64,000 nt of DNA, from NCBI RefSeq assembly GCF_009650435.1, contig NZ_VVIP01000003.1:11238-75237 (forward strand), read 5' to 3'. The DNA comes from Foetidibacter luteolus (GTDB taxonomy: Bacteria; Bacteroidota; Bacteroidia; Chitinophagales; Chitinophagaceae). Each line of letters begins with the position of its first letter. The first letter of the stretch is position 1. This document shows positions 18,179 to 26,217 of this stretch, piece by piece. The translations under genes were made by a program, and so were the position numbers. The notes beneath the pieces were generated by a model that was given only the letters and a program-made list of their open reading frames with translations, was not told the DNA's origin and did not search any database.

Positions 18179-20314
18179 ATGAAACCGGCAGCCCTTCTGC
18201 AATTATTCTGTATTACCTGTATTTCTTTGTGCTTACATGCGCAAAAAGCAAATACTGTGTTCAGTATATTGCCAGATTCTTTGCACCCCCGGGGTGATGC
18301 TGTTACGCCGGCTGAAATTTGTAAAATAATATTCAATACCCAATACACCAACAAGTACAATCAAGCGCTTTTAGATTCTCTTACCTACCTGGCTAAAAAA
18401 TACGCGGTAGCCAGCAATGAGACGGCTGAAAAAGTAAATCTGTACCGCGCTATTGTAAAATACTATTACCAAACCATTGTTGATTCTGATTCCATACTGT
18501 TATACACAGATAAGCTGATAGCGCAGCTTGAAAAAGATACAGCACTTAAAAGGTTGCATTATGCAGAAGCGCTTGTGGCAAAAGGAACAGCGTATTCCTA
18601 TAAGGAAAAATTCGAGGATGCTATCACAACCTATCAGCAAGGGCTGGATTATATTGAGAAATACCCCGGGCAGGTGATTAACAAAAGCCGGCTGCTGGGT
18701 GTAATGGGCGAAATGTACATGAACCTTAATAACTACGCCCTTTGTATTGAATACACAAAAAAATCGCAAGCGCTCAAAGCCCACCTGGTAGATTCCCTGT
18801 GGTTGCGCAACGTGTATAGCTTTAATTGCAATGCCACAGCCAGTTATATAAATGAGTTTTATGTTACCGGTAACAAGGCGTTGCTTGACAGTGCGGCGAA
18901 CACGCTGGAAGAAGGCTACAGGGCACAGCGCCCACGGGATACTATTGTGTTTTACAGTACATATAACCTGTTAAGCTCTAAAATTGCTTATGCCAGGCAG
19001 GACTATGCCGCTGCTAAAAAACATATTGACCTTTCCAACAGCCCCAAGGCGTTAAGCAACGATATATACGCCGGTTATATAAAGGATGAGCGTACCGCCA
19101 TGACTGCCCTGGTATTGTTTAAGACCGGCAACGAAAACAAAGCCCTGCAATTGATAAAGCAGGAGCTGAACGAATTGAAGCCTTTGGCCAACAATACTTT
19201 TTTTGAATTGTACTTAAACGAAATGTACAGTTATTATAAAAAGAAAAAGGATTACGCCAATGCCACCCTGTACCTTGAAAAACTGATAGCTTATACTAAT
19301 GAAAGAAAAATTCTTGATAACCGTGGCGTGGTGTACGAAGCAGAGAAAAAGTATAATTCAGAAAAGATAAACAGCCAGCTATTACAAACCCAGCTTGCGG
19401 TAACCAGGCAAAAGCAGAAGCTGGGCACTACTGTGTATGCCGCTGTTTGCATATTTGTATTGCTCTTTTCAATAAGCATGGTTTTTTATTACAGGAACAA
19501 AAAGAACAGGCTGCTGGCTGCGGAGAACGCCAAACATGCTGAAATAGTAAAGGAAAAGAATGAAGAACTTCAGCAACAAATTGAACAGTTGGAAGATTAC
19601 CAGGGTAAGCTTGAGCAGGATTACCAGCTTAAAAACAGGCTTATATCAATTATAGGCCACGATATTATAACACCGCTTAAATTTTTAAACCGTGTGGCCG
19701 GTACTTTGTTTAAAAGGCAGCAACAAATGAGCCGGGCCGAAGTTGATGAAACCCTGCAATTGATTATGGATTCTTCCGGTAACCTGCACAGCATGGCCAG
19801 TAATATGCTTAAATGGATAAAGCATCATGATAAAAACATGCAGTTTATAGCGGCGGCATTCGAGCTTAAGGACCTTGTAAAATCTGTATTGGCCAATGCG
19901 GCGCCCATGGCCGAAACAAAAAAACTTCCATTGGTAAATAAAGTGCCGGAGAATACAGTACTTGTTCAATACCAGGAACTGCTGCAAACCCTGCTGGTGC
20001 AACTTGTTACCAATTCCATCAAGTATTCTGAGCGGGGGTTAATACAGGTAAGGGCCGAGGTAACGGAAAAAGTGGTGGCCCTTACCGTTACGGATGAAGG
20101 CATAGGGATACCGGAAAGCATGATACAGGATTTACTGCAATCCAACAGGAATGTGGTATCGGAAACACACGAGCTTAAAGGGCAGGGATTTGGGTTTCTC
20201 ATCATCAAGGACATGTTGAAGATAATGCAGGGCAATATCTCTATTTCCAGCAGGTTGAACGAAGGCACAAGCATTACCATTAGCATCCCCATCAATATAA
20301 CACAGGCAGCCTGA
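18179..20314 (+). CDS. TPR-containing sensor histidine kinase
   Basis: A 711-residue kinase. It has a signal peptide (MKPAALLQLFCITCISLCLH), a periplasmic helical-repeat (TPR-like) sensor of about 380 residues (e.g. EDAITTYQQGLDYIEKY, YALCIEYTKKSQAL), and one membrane span near 417-437 (AAVCIFVLLFSISMVFYY). A coiled coil follows, then an H box IGHDIITPL with His494, an N box VTNSIKYSE, and G boxes DEGIGIP and GQGFGFLIIKDM. No response regulator is adjacent. The frame is open further upstream through repeat A5, but that part is repeat translation, so the ATG before the signal peptide is used. Confidence 0.88.
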   Translation: MKPAALLQLFCITCISLCLHAQKANTVFSILPDSLHPRGDAVTPAEICKIIFNTQYTNKYNQALLDSLTYLAKKYAVASNETAEKVNLYRAIVKYYYQTIVDSDSILLYTDKLIAQLEKDTALKRLHYAEALVAKGTAYSYKEKFEDAITTYQQGLDYIEKYPGQVINKSRLLGVMGEMYMNLNNYALCIEYTKKSQALKAHLVDSLWLRNVYSFNCNATASYINEFYVTGNKALLDSAANTLEEGYRAQRPRDTIVFYSTYNLLSSKIAYARQDYAAAKKHIDLSNSPKALSNDIYAGYIKDERTAMTALVLFKTGNENKALQLIKQELNELKPLANNTFFELYLNEMYSYYKKKKDYANATLYLEKLIAYTNERKILDNRGVVYEAEKKYNSEKINSQLLQTQLAVTRQKQKLGTTVYAAVCIFVLLFSISMVFYYRNKKNRLLAAENAKHAEIVKEKNEELQQQIEQLEDYQGKLEQDYQLKNRLISIIGHDIITPLKFLNRVAGTLFKRQQQMSRAEVDETLQLIMDSSGNLHSMASNMLKWIKHHDKNMQFIAAAFELKDLVKSVLANAAPMAETKKLPLVNKVPENTVLVQYQELLQTLLVQLVTNSIKYSERGLIQVRAEVTEKVVALTVTDEGIGIPESMIQDLLQSNRNVVSETHELKGQGFGFLIIKDMLKIMQGNISISSRLNEGTSITISIPINITQAA

Positions 20315-20374
20315 AGATGCAATGTGCCACAACCGACTGGCATTATACTTGTTTTAAAGCACTAAAATTTACCT

Positions 20375-20797
20375 ATGTACAATACCATTACAACACCAGA
20401 TGTTGCTGTTTGCCATTTGTTCCTTTATTGCTGCTTTAAAGATGGGCAGGTAAAAGATGAAGAGCTGGATAACGTTTCTGCCAAGTTTACTTTGCTGGGC
20501 ATGCAGAAAACACTGAATTTTAAGGATGAGATGGTTAGCTTTCGAGGCTACAGGGAAAGCATAACGGATGAGCAGGCCTATCTTTCTCACCTGTTATCCT
20601 GCATCAATCCTACAAACGAGGCGGCTCTTCTATCTTACTGTGCAGAGTTAATGCTGAGCGATGACCTGCTGGATGCAAGGGAAGAAGCACTGCTTGCAAA
20701 CCTGGCGGGTTTATTGTCTGTTACCGGCGAGCAGCTTGGTTTTATCAGCAAGCTGATGATACAGCGCAAAGTAGTGGAAACACAGCAGTTTTTTTAG
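20375..20797 (+). CDS. TerB-like helical protein
   Basis: A 140-residue all-helical soluble protein. The pattern FLYCCFKDGQVKDEELDNVS and LMLSDDLLDAREEALLANLA (two acidic helix-loop repeats) resembles the TerB/DjlA-type tellurite-resistance domain, which may bind metal. No other ter genes are nearby, so a tellurite role is not implied. It starts 60 bp after the kinase and could be co-transcribed. Confidence 0.55.
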   Translation: MYNTITTPDVAVCHLFLYCCFKDGQVKDEELDNVSAKFTLLGMQKTLNFKDEMVSFRGYRESITDEQAYLSHLLSCINPTNEAALLSYCAELMLSDDLLDAREEALLANLAGLLSVTGEQLGFISKLMIQRKVVETQQFF

Positions 20798-20820
20798 CCA
20801 ACGTGTTGATGAATGAACAA

Positions 20821-20884
20821 AGCCCTGAAGAGTGCGACGCAACGGAGGCCTCATACGTGTTCCTGCCGCCGGGCCCATAAAAAT
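20821..20884 (+). repeat. Family B repeat, copy B3
   Basis: AGAGTGCGACGCAACGGAGG, then CCTCATA and CCGGGCCCATAAAAA. It lies 23 bp after the preceding stop and upstream of the hydrolase gene. Confidence 0.8.
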
Positions 20885-20966
20885 ATTCTTTGCAGTCTCA
20901 TTTTTCTTAACACAAAATCAACTTAGCGCTCTTTTCCTTGTTATACTAAAAAGTTAAGTTTGACGT

Positions 20967-21938
20967 ATGAAGAGAATTGGCAGGTTCTTGCTGCGTTTGA
21001 TTGTTATTTGCATGGTGCTTTTTATTGTTGCTCTAATGGTGCTTGACAGGTTTGTGCAGTTTAGGATGAGCGATAAAGAATACCTGGAATATTTTGCGGA
21101 AAAGGGGTTGCAACCTCACATAGGGTATTATAATACCCACCAACGCAACATTAGGTATGCCTCTATTGGTAAAGACACTTCGGCCACTTTGTTTTTTATT
21201 CATGGTGCGCCCAGTTCTTTTAGCTATTACAAAGAATATATGAGCGACAGCCTGCTGCTTGCCAGGGCGGCCATGTTTGCTGTTGACAGGCCGGGATACG
21301 GCTATTCTGATCTTGGCCACCCGGAACCTTCCATAGAAAAACAGGTGCAAATGATTGTACCTGTGCTGGACAGCCTCAACAAAGTCCGCCATCCTGTAAT
21401 TATTGTCGGCGCTTCGTATGGTACATCTGTTGCTTGCAGGCTTGTAATGGATCATCCAGAGCTGGCAGATGGCCTTGTATTAATTGCTCCTGCACTTGCC
21501 CCGGGCGAAGAAAAAACTTTTTGGTTTACGCACATGATTGAGTCGCCCGCCTTAAACTGGTTCATACCACGTATGCTTCAGTCTGCCAATACTGAAAAAG
21601 TGCACCATAAAGAAGAACTGGCAAAAATGCTGCCTTACTGGAACAAAATAAACATACCGGTTATATACCTGCAGGGAGAAAAAGATGAGCTTGTTTATAC
21701 CAGTAATGCGCAGTTTGCAAAAACGCACTTAACCAACGCACCGTACCTGGATATACAGATGTTGAAGGGCAGAGGCCATGTGATTGCTTACCTGGAAAAA
21801 GACCGCATAAAACAATCCATTCTTAAAATGCTGGACCTGTCAAGGCTTAATATTGCCGGGAAGCTTAAGAAAAATATAAACGTTGCCCCGCCATTGCAGG
21901 GTGGTGTAATGCAGGTAAGCAATGCGGCTGTGCATTAA
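20967..21938 (+). CDS. Membrane-anchored alpha/beta hydrolase
   Basis: A 323-residue alpha/beta-hydrolase with an N-terminal membrane anchor (LLRLIVICMVLFIVALMVL). The oxyanion region is FFIHGAPSS, the nucleophile elbow GASYGTS, the acid probably Asp in GEKDELV and the histidine in GRGHVIAY, so the catalytic triad is complete. The substrate is unknown (ester, lactone or epoxide-type are possible). The 3' end overlaps the stop codon of the convergent broken gene by four bases. Confidence 0.82.
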   Translation: MKRIGRFLLRLIVICMVLFIVALMVLDRFVQFRMSDKEYLEYFAEKGLQPHIGYYNTHQRNIRYASIGKDTSATLFFIHGAPSSFSYYKEYMSDSLLLARAAMFAVDRPGYGYSDLGHPEPSIEKQVQMIVPVLDSLNKVRHPVIIVGASYGTSVACRLVMDHPELADGLVLIAPALAPGEEKTFWFTHMIESPALNWFIPRMLQSANTEKVHHKEELAKMLPYWNKINIPVIYLQGEKDELVYTSNAQFAKTHLTNAPYLDIQMLKGRGHVIAYLEKDRIKQSILKMLDLSRLNIAGKLKKNINVAPPLQGGVMQVSNAAVH

Positions 21939-22447
21939 GCATGCCGCAAAGTGTTGAGTGCGGTTGTATAAGTTTTGGCCCGCCGCTCTGCCATAAAATC
22001 GGCGCCAAGGCTAACAAGGCATTGAATAAACAAGCCTATACCTACTCCAAACCATATTTGTTTTTCAGCATTGTTGCGGTAAGTTATCATTAGCCATGCC
22101 GCTATTGCCAGCAGCAGCAATTCGCCTGCCAGTACTATGGTAAAATTCCTGTTTACTTTTTGCATTCTTGGCAATTCTGTATTGGTTAACTTATCCGGGT
22201 TCATGTCAAGGGCATATACATTTGTTTTCCGCTGTTCATCACTGCGGCTGTAAACGGTAAAGCCAATGGTAACCTGTATAACACCGAGTATGACAAAAGG
22301 TAAGGCAATGCCTTTCCATGTATTGGTTTTAATAATAAAAAACCCTGCTAAAGCAACGGCTATACCAATAATGCCAATGCATATAAACAGCAGCCCGGCC
22401 TGCTTTTCAGCAAGAAATTATTTTTCTATATCTGCCTTCGTAATCAT
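21935..22447 (-). pseudogene. Small membrane protein gene broken by one in-frame stop
   Basis: Read from the ATG at 22447 the frame is open for 170 codons except for a single TAA at codon 10 (22418-22420; MITKADIEK then stop then FLAEKQAGLLF). The parts after the stop form a coherent protein: two hydrophobic helices (LLFICIGIIGIAVALAGFF, IALPFVILGVIQVTIGF), a short loop, then two more (FTIVLAGELLLLAIAAWLM, WFGVGIGLFIQCLVSL). Either a recent nonsense mutation or a sequencing error explains this. A remaining downstream start (ATG at 22204) would give only the last 89 residues. Family unknown. Confidence 0.65.
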
Positions 22448-22570
22448 ACTGTAACGGTTAATTGTATTGATACAAGATAAGTATTAAACAAAAGCCGCGG
22501 GATATCAATATATGGGCAGCAGCAACTTTGGTGAAGTTATTCTGCCCGGCGGGTATTGCCTGCACAAATC

Positions 22571-23674
22571 TTATGCTTGCGGCAGCAGCAACAGGCTATG
22601 TTGTGTGGCGGTATGCAGGTTACGCCACACCCTGTTTATTTCTGTGGAAACGGTGGCGGCGGTAATACCGCCGTAAGGGTACAGCTCATCTGTAACTGTT
22701 CTGGCCACGGCTGCCATGGCACGGCTGGTTTTGCTAACGCTGTCCAGCAGGGTGGCTGGTAAAGCCTCTTCATTGGCAACAGCGGTCCAGGATGCTTCAA
22801 TAGCTGTATAAAACTGCTGCCTTGCTTGCTGCAATTGCTGAGTGGCTTCTTTATGCAGGGTATTAATATCCTGCAGCAAATACTCATGCTTGCCGCTGTA
22901 TTTTTCTTTGAAAACAGGCAGGCATGCATCAAGAAAACGCATAGCCATGCCGGAACTGTTTACTGCCAGCGTAGCTTCGGCAAACTGCAAAAACGGGTAC
23001 CGGTATATAGGCTGTCCTGCTTGGGCATGTTCCGGGCTTATGGTAAAACTCCTGTCGTTTGGTATTTGCAACTGCTTCACTTCAAAACTATGGCTGGCCG
23101 TAGCAATAAGGCCGTTGCAATTCCAGTCTGGGTGTATTACCACTTCTTTTTTCCAAAACCAGAAAGAGCGCACCAGCGGCTGGCTATGCTCATCCCTTAG
23201 CAACAGCCCATCCTGTTCAACCAGGCAATTGGCTGTAAAAACGGTGGCGTGTGGGGCGCCCGTGGCGTAGTGCCAGTAACCGGTTACCTCATAACCACCA
23301 TTATTCATTTTTGCAATGCCAGATGGTTTGCCGCTGCCTGCAAGGCAAACCTGTTTGTCCGCAAAAATTTCAGTGGCCGCAGAGGGTTGTAAAAAACCTG
23401 CAAACCAGTTGGCGCCGCTGCAAAGTGTAGCCGTCCAGCCGGTACTGCCATCGGCATAGGCAAGCCCTTCTTCAATATGTAAACCTTCAGGCAGGCTAAG
23501 CTCCAATCCACCATAGGCTGCCGACACGTACAGGTTAAACCAGTTTTTGCAATATATGGCCTCCAGTTGTTTAGGGTGCAGTTGGCCAAGTTTTTCGGCC
23601 TTGGCGGAAAATTGCTGTATAACAAGTGCTTGTTCTGCTTCAATAAAGCTGTATGGGTGTGCTGCTGTTGTCAT
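22571..23674 (-). CDS. Acyl-CoA dehydrogenase-like flavoprotein
   Basis: A 367-residue protein with the acyl-CoA dehydrogenase fold, nearer to the flavin-monooxygenase branch (HpaB/DszC-like). It has an N-terminal helical part, AYADGSTGWTATLCSGANWFAGFL, a beta part with SGKPSGIAK and VTGYWHYATGAPHAT, and a C-terminal four-helix part ending with YPYGGITAATVSTEINRVWRNLHTA cut across the flavin-contact region. The usual catalytic Glu position cannot be assigned by eye. It starts 39 bp after the stop of pnuT and so probably shares the TPP-riboswitch leader. The substrate is unknown; a thiamine-related role is inference from context only. Confidence 0.72.
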   Translation of the reverse strand: MTTAAHPYSFIEAEQALVIQQFSAKAEKLGQLHPKQLEAIYCKNWFNLYVSAAYGGLELSLPEGLHIEEGLAYADGSTGWTATLCSGANWFAGFLQPSAATEIFADKQVCLAGSGKPSGIAKMNNGGYEVTGYWHYATGAPHATVFTANCLVEQDGLLLRDEHSQPLVRSFWFWKKEVVIHPDWNCNGLIATASHSFEVKQLQIPNDRSFTISPEHAQAGQPIYRYPFLQFAEATLAVNSSGMAMRFLDACLPVFKEKYSGKHEYLLQDINTLHKEATQQLQQARQQFYTAIEASWTAVANEEALPATLLDSVSKTSRAMAAVARTVTDELYPYGGITAATVSTEINRVWRNLHTATQHSLLLLPQA

Positions 23675-23713
23675 GGCATCTGTAATTTGTTTTATGGTTG
23701 CCGGCTAGGCCTA

Positions 23714-24340
23714 TTAGCTGGCTGAGTAATGTGGTGTTGCATCCCGCCGTATTATTTTTGCCCATTTTATGTAGCCCTGCACCGCTACTATAAAAAGAAA
23801 AATGGTTAATGCTGCATATAGGGGTAACTGTTTGTGAAAAAGCAGTGGCACGGCAAAAGCATTGGAAATATTCAGCAGTATCCAGTTTTCTATTTTACGG
23901 CGGGATAGCAGCCACATGCCTGCCCATGCGGTAGAACTTACCCAGGCATCCCAGAATGGAACGGTGGAAGGGGTGAACCTTAGCAAAAAAGAAAGCAACG
24001 CAAAGCCGCCCAGCGCTATCAACAGGGTTATTTTCCATTCCCCGCGTGTACTGTAAGAGGCTTTTACCGGCGGCTGGTTTTTCTTTTTAATCCAGTACCA
24101 CCAGCCGTAAATGCTCATAACAATATAATACCCGTTTAAAAGGCATTCGGCAAAAAGGCCGGCTTCGTATAATATCCAGATGGATAGGGTGGTGGCGGCT
24201 ATGCCCGTGGGGTACAGCCATATTTTATTGGCTTTTGCCAGCAATACCTCGCTTACACCCAATGCCAGCGCCAGCCATTGTATAAAAGGTGTTTCTTTCA
24301 ATTGTTGCCCCAGCAAAGCCAGCCATTGTTCTGCATTCAT
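23714..24340 (-). CDS. pnuT: PnuC-family transporter, probably thiamine (PnuT)
   Basis: A 208-residue membrane protein with about seven hydrophobic segments and PnuC hallmarks: NGYYIVMSIYGWWYWIKK and the later WDAWVSSTAWAGMWLLSRR with IENWILLNISN. PnuC proteins are facilitators for vitamins; those behind TPP riboswitches carry thiamine. A TPP riboswitch lies 68 bp upstream on the same strand, so thiamine is the likely substrate and expression is expected to fall when TPP is abundant. The ATG at 24340 is preferred over an upstream start because it begins the first amphipathic helix. Confidence 0.85.
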   Translation of the reverse strand: MNAEQWLALLGQQLKETPFIQWLALALGVSEVLLAKANKIWLYPTGIAATTLSIWILYEAGLFAECLLNGYYIVMSIYGWWYWIKKKNQPPVKASYSTRGEWKITLLIALGGFALLSFLLRFTPSTVPFWDAWVSSTAWAGMWLLSRRKIENWILLNISNAFAVPLLFHKQLPLYAALTIFLFIVAVQGYIKWAKIIRRDATPHYSAS

Positions 24341-24407
24341 AACCAATAGATAATAAATAAACAATTACTCAACAGAATGGCGCCATGTGGCAACAGATGG
24401 TAATATT

Positions 24408-24552
24408 GTTCCCTACGCCGGCATTACCCGGATCAGGTGCTTGAAAGAAAACATGTTGGGCATATTTTCTTTCAATGGGTATAATCTCAGCCTGTTTTTA
24501 CGCATTGCCGGCTTATATGTATTAGCCGGTTTTGCAAGGCACCCCTGTGAGT
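24408..24552 (-). ncRNA. TPP (thiamine pyrophosphate) riboswitch
   Basis: Read on the minus strand it contains, in order, GGGGTGCC (24538-24545), GGCTGAGA (24485-24492), ACCTGAT (24432-24438) and TAATGCCGGCGTAGGG (24411-24426), the conserved blocks of the TPP aptamer. The P3 arm (ACCGGCTAATACATATAAGCCGG-like) and an AT-rich stem between GAGA and ACCTGAT are both extended, giving about 145 nt. It precedes pnuT. Control by translation or termination cannot be decided. Confidence 0.95.
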
Positions 24553-24730
24553 ATGTGGGGCAAATGTAGGTAAAAATAAAAACAGGTAAATTTTAGTGGC
24601 CATTTTGCAAGTGTTCCTGGCCGGCGCTATTGTAGTTTGCCAATAAGGGTTATAGTAACATAAAGTATTTTTTAATGTATGTTCATCCTCCCGCCACGGC
24701 ATTTCGTCAATCATTTACCCTTGTTGGTAC

Positions 24731-24748
24731 AACGGTTGAATAACCGTT
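24731..24748. promoter_or_regulatory. Inverted repeat near the porV promoter (operator candidate)
   Basis: AACGGTT-GAAT-AACCGTT is a perfect 7-bp inverted repeat ending 12 bp before the -7 box of porV. It covers the -33 region, a place where a repressor or activator could act. Confidence 0.4.
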
Positions 24749-24760
24749 TCGTCCTGCGGA

Positions 24761-24768
24761 TATATTTG
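24761..24768 (+). promoter_or_regulatory. Promoter -7 box (TATATTTG) of the porV-like gene
   Basis: TATATTTG matches TAnnTTTG and ends 29 bp before the ATG at 24798. Confidence 0.5.
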
Positions 24769-24797
24769 GTAATTGTTGCATTGTAAAACCCCGCTGC

Positions 24798-25853
24798 ATG
24801 AAGAAAATTGTACAACTGCTTACAGCTATGGCTGCCGTTGTGGCCGTAACACCCGTTATGGCGCAAGACCATAGCGATTCTTTATCCATCAATGGCCTTT
24901 ACCAGGCCAGCCCCGTGGCGGTTCCTTTTTTACGCATGAACCAGGATATACGCTCTGCCGGCATTGGCGAGACTGGTGTGGCGCTGCCAGGCGATAATGT
25001 TACCCATTATGCCAACCCTGCACGCATGGTGCAGGTGCAAAGTAAAAGCGCTATTAATGTGGCTTACACACCGTGGATGACCAACCTGGCTAAAAATATT
25101 GCACTATACAGCGTTTCCGGTTATTACAAATTCAGCGATGAAGATGTGTTTACGGCAGGGGTACGTTACTTTAAACAGGGCCGCCTGCAAATGACGGATG
25201 ATTACGGCCAAAGCCTTGGCGAGTCATCTCCTTACGACATGGCGCTTGACCTTTCCTATGCCCGTAAAATAACAGACGAACTGCATATTGGCGCTTCTTT
25301 CCGCTACATCAATTCACGCATTATCAGCGGCAGTTACGACGGCTACAGGAATGGTTCTGCCGTGGGTGCAGACCTGGGGCTTTACTACCAGTCAAAAGCC
25401 AATGTCAAAGGCCAAAGTTGGCACCTGGGCATGGCCTTAACCAATATAGGCTCAAAAGTAAAATATGGCGCGGCCTTCAACAGTTACCAGTTACCCACCA
25501 ACCTGGCGCTGGGTGTCGCTTTCAAACAAAAAATAGAAGACGACCATGAACTTATTTTTTCCACCGAGTTCAACAAGCTTTTGGTAGCGCCGGCAAACGG
25601 AAAAAACAGCTTTGGCAATACACTGCAGTACAACTTTGGCGGAGAGTACACTTATAACAGCATGTTCTCCGTAAGGGCAGGTTACAGTCATGAAAGCAAA
25701 ACAACCGGCGGCCTGCAGTTTATAACTACAGGTATTGGGTTAAAGTATAAAGTGTGCCGTTTCGATATGGCGTACCTGCTGCCATCGGGCAAAGGGGCCG
25801 GTGCAATGGTTAACAACACATTCAAGCTGGGGCTGGGTTTTATACTCAAGTAG
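24798..25853 (+). CDS. porV: Type IX secretion outer-membrane protein, PorV-like
   Basis: A 351-residue outer-membrane beta-barrel of the PorV (LptO) family. Signal peptide residues 1-22 (ends PVMAQ). The N-terminal block VPFLRMNQDIRSAGIGETGVAL with HYANPARM is the PorV/PorQ signature, and a barrel of alternating strands follows to a C-terminal KLGLGFILK. PorV acts as shuttle protein that hands cargo with C-terminal sorting domains to the attachment complex at the cell surface. The next gene encodes just such a cargo. PorV-like paralogues (PorP/PorQ class) remain possible. Confidence 0.75.
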   Translation: MKKIVQLLTAMAAVVAVTPVMAQDHSDSLSINGLYQASPVAVPFLRMNQDIRSAGIGETGVALPGDNVTHYANPARMVQVQSKSAINVAYTPWMTNLAKNIALYSVSGYYKFSDEDVFTAGVRYFKQGRLQMTDDYGQSLGESSPYDMALDLSYARKITDELHIGASFRYINSRIISGSYDGYRNGSAVGADLGLYYQSKANVKGQSWHLGMALTNIGSKVKYGAAFNSYQLPTNLALGVAFKQKIEDDHELIFSTEFNKLLVAPANGKNSFGNTLQYNFGGEYTYNSMFSVRAGYSHESKTTGGLQFITTGIGLKYKVCRFDMAYLLPSGKGAGAMVNNTFKLGLGFILK

Positions 25854-25868
25854 GGTGAAGAGTTTTCA

Positions 25869-25975
25869 GGGGGTGCCCCCAAGCTGCGCAAGGGGTCGGG
25901 CTTTCCGCTCATACTCCGCCACAGGGTCCCGCTGCAAAGGCTTCAGCGGGGTAACCGCTTCAATCCCTCACCCGA
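25869..25975 (+). repeat. Family A structured repeat, copy A6
   Basis: It starts 15 bp after the porV stop with GGGGGTGCCCCCAAGCTGC and ends CTTCAATCCCTCACCCGA. The stem version is CTCCGC/GCGGGG. The following 150 bp up to B4 shows nothing I can support. Confidence 0.9.
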
Positions 25976-26125
25976 CAGTGCGAAGTGATACCAACCACAG
26001 GGGCCGTACCAGGTTTGGCAGAATTGTCCGGCTATTTGGGCGTGACAAAGCGAAATGAGGTGAATGCTACAATAAGGTTAATAAGATAAGTCAGGGGCAA
26101 AACCCGGCTCAGTAGAATTGCTGTG

Positions 26126-26186
26126 GTACAAGAGTGCGACGCAAGGGACGCCTCATAGTAGTTCGTTCTGCCGGGCCCATAAAAAT
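26126..26186 (+). repeat. Family B repeat, copy B4
   Basis: ACAAGAGTGCGACGCAAGGG, CGCCTCATAGTAGTTC and GCCGGGCCCATAAAAA. It ends 31 bp before the giant protease gene, nearly identical to B6 at 35.4 kb. Confidence 0.85.
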
Positions 26187-26217
26187 ATTATTCCAGGTGT
26201 TTTTGTAAAGTATAACT

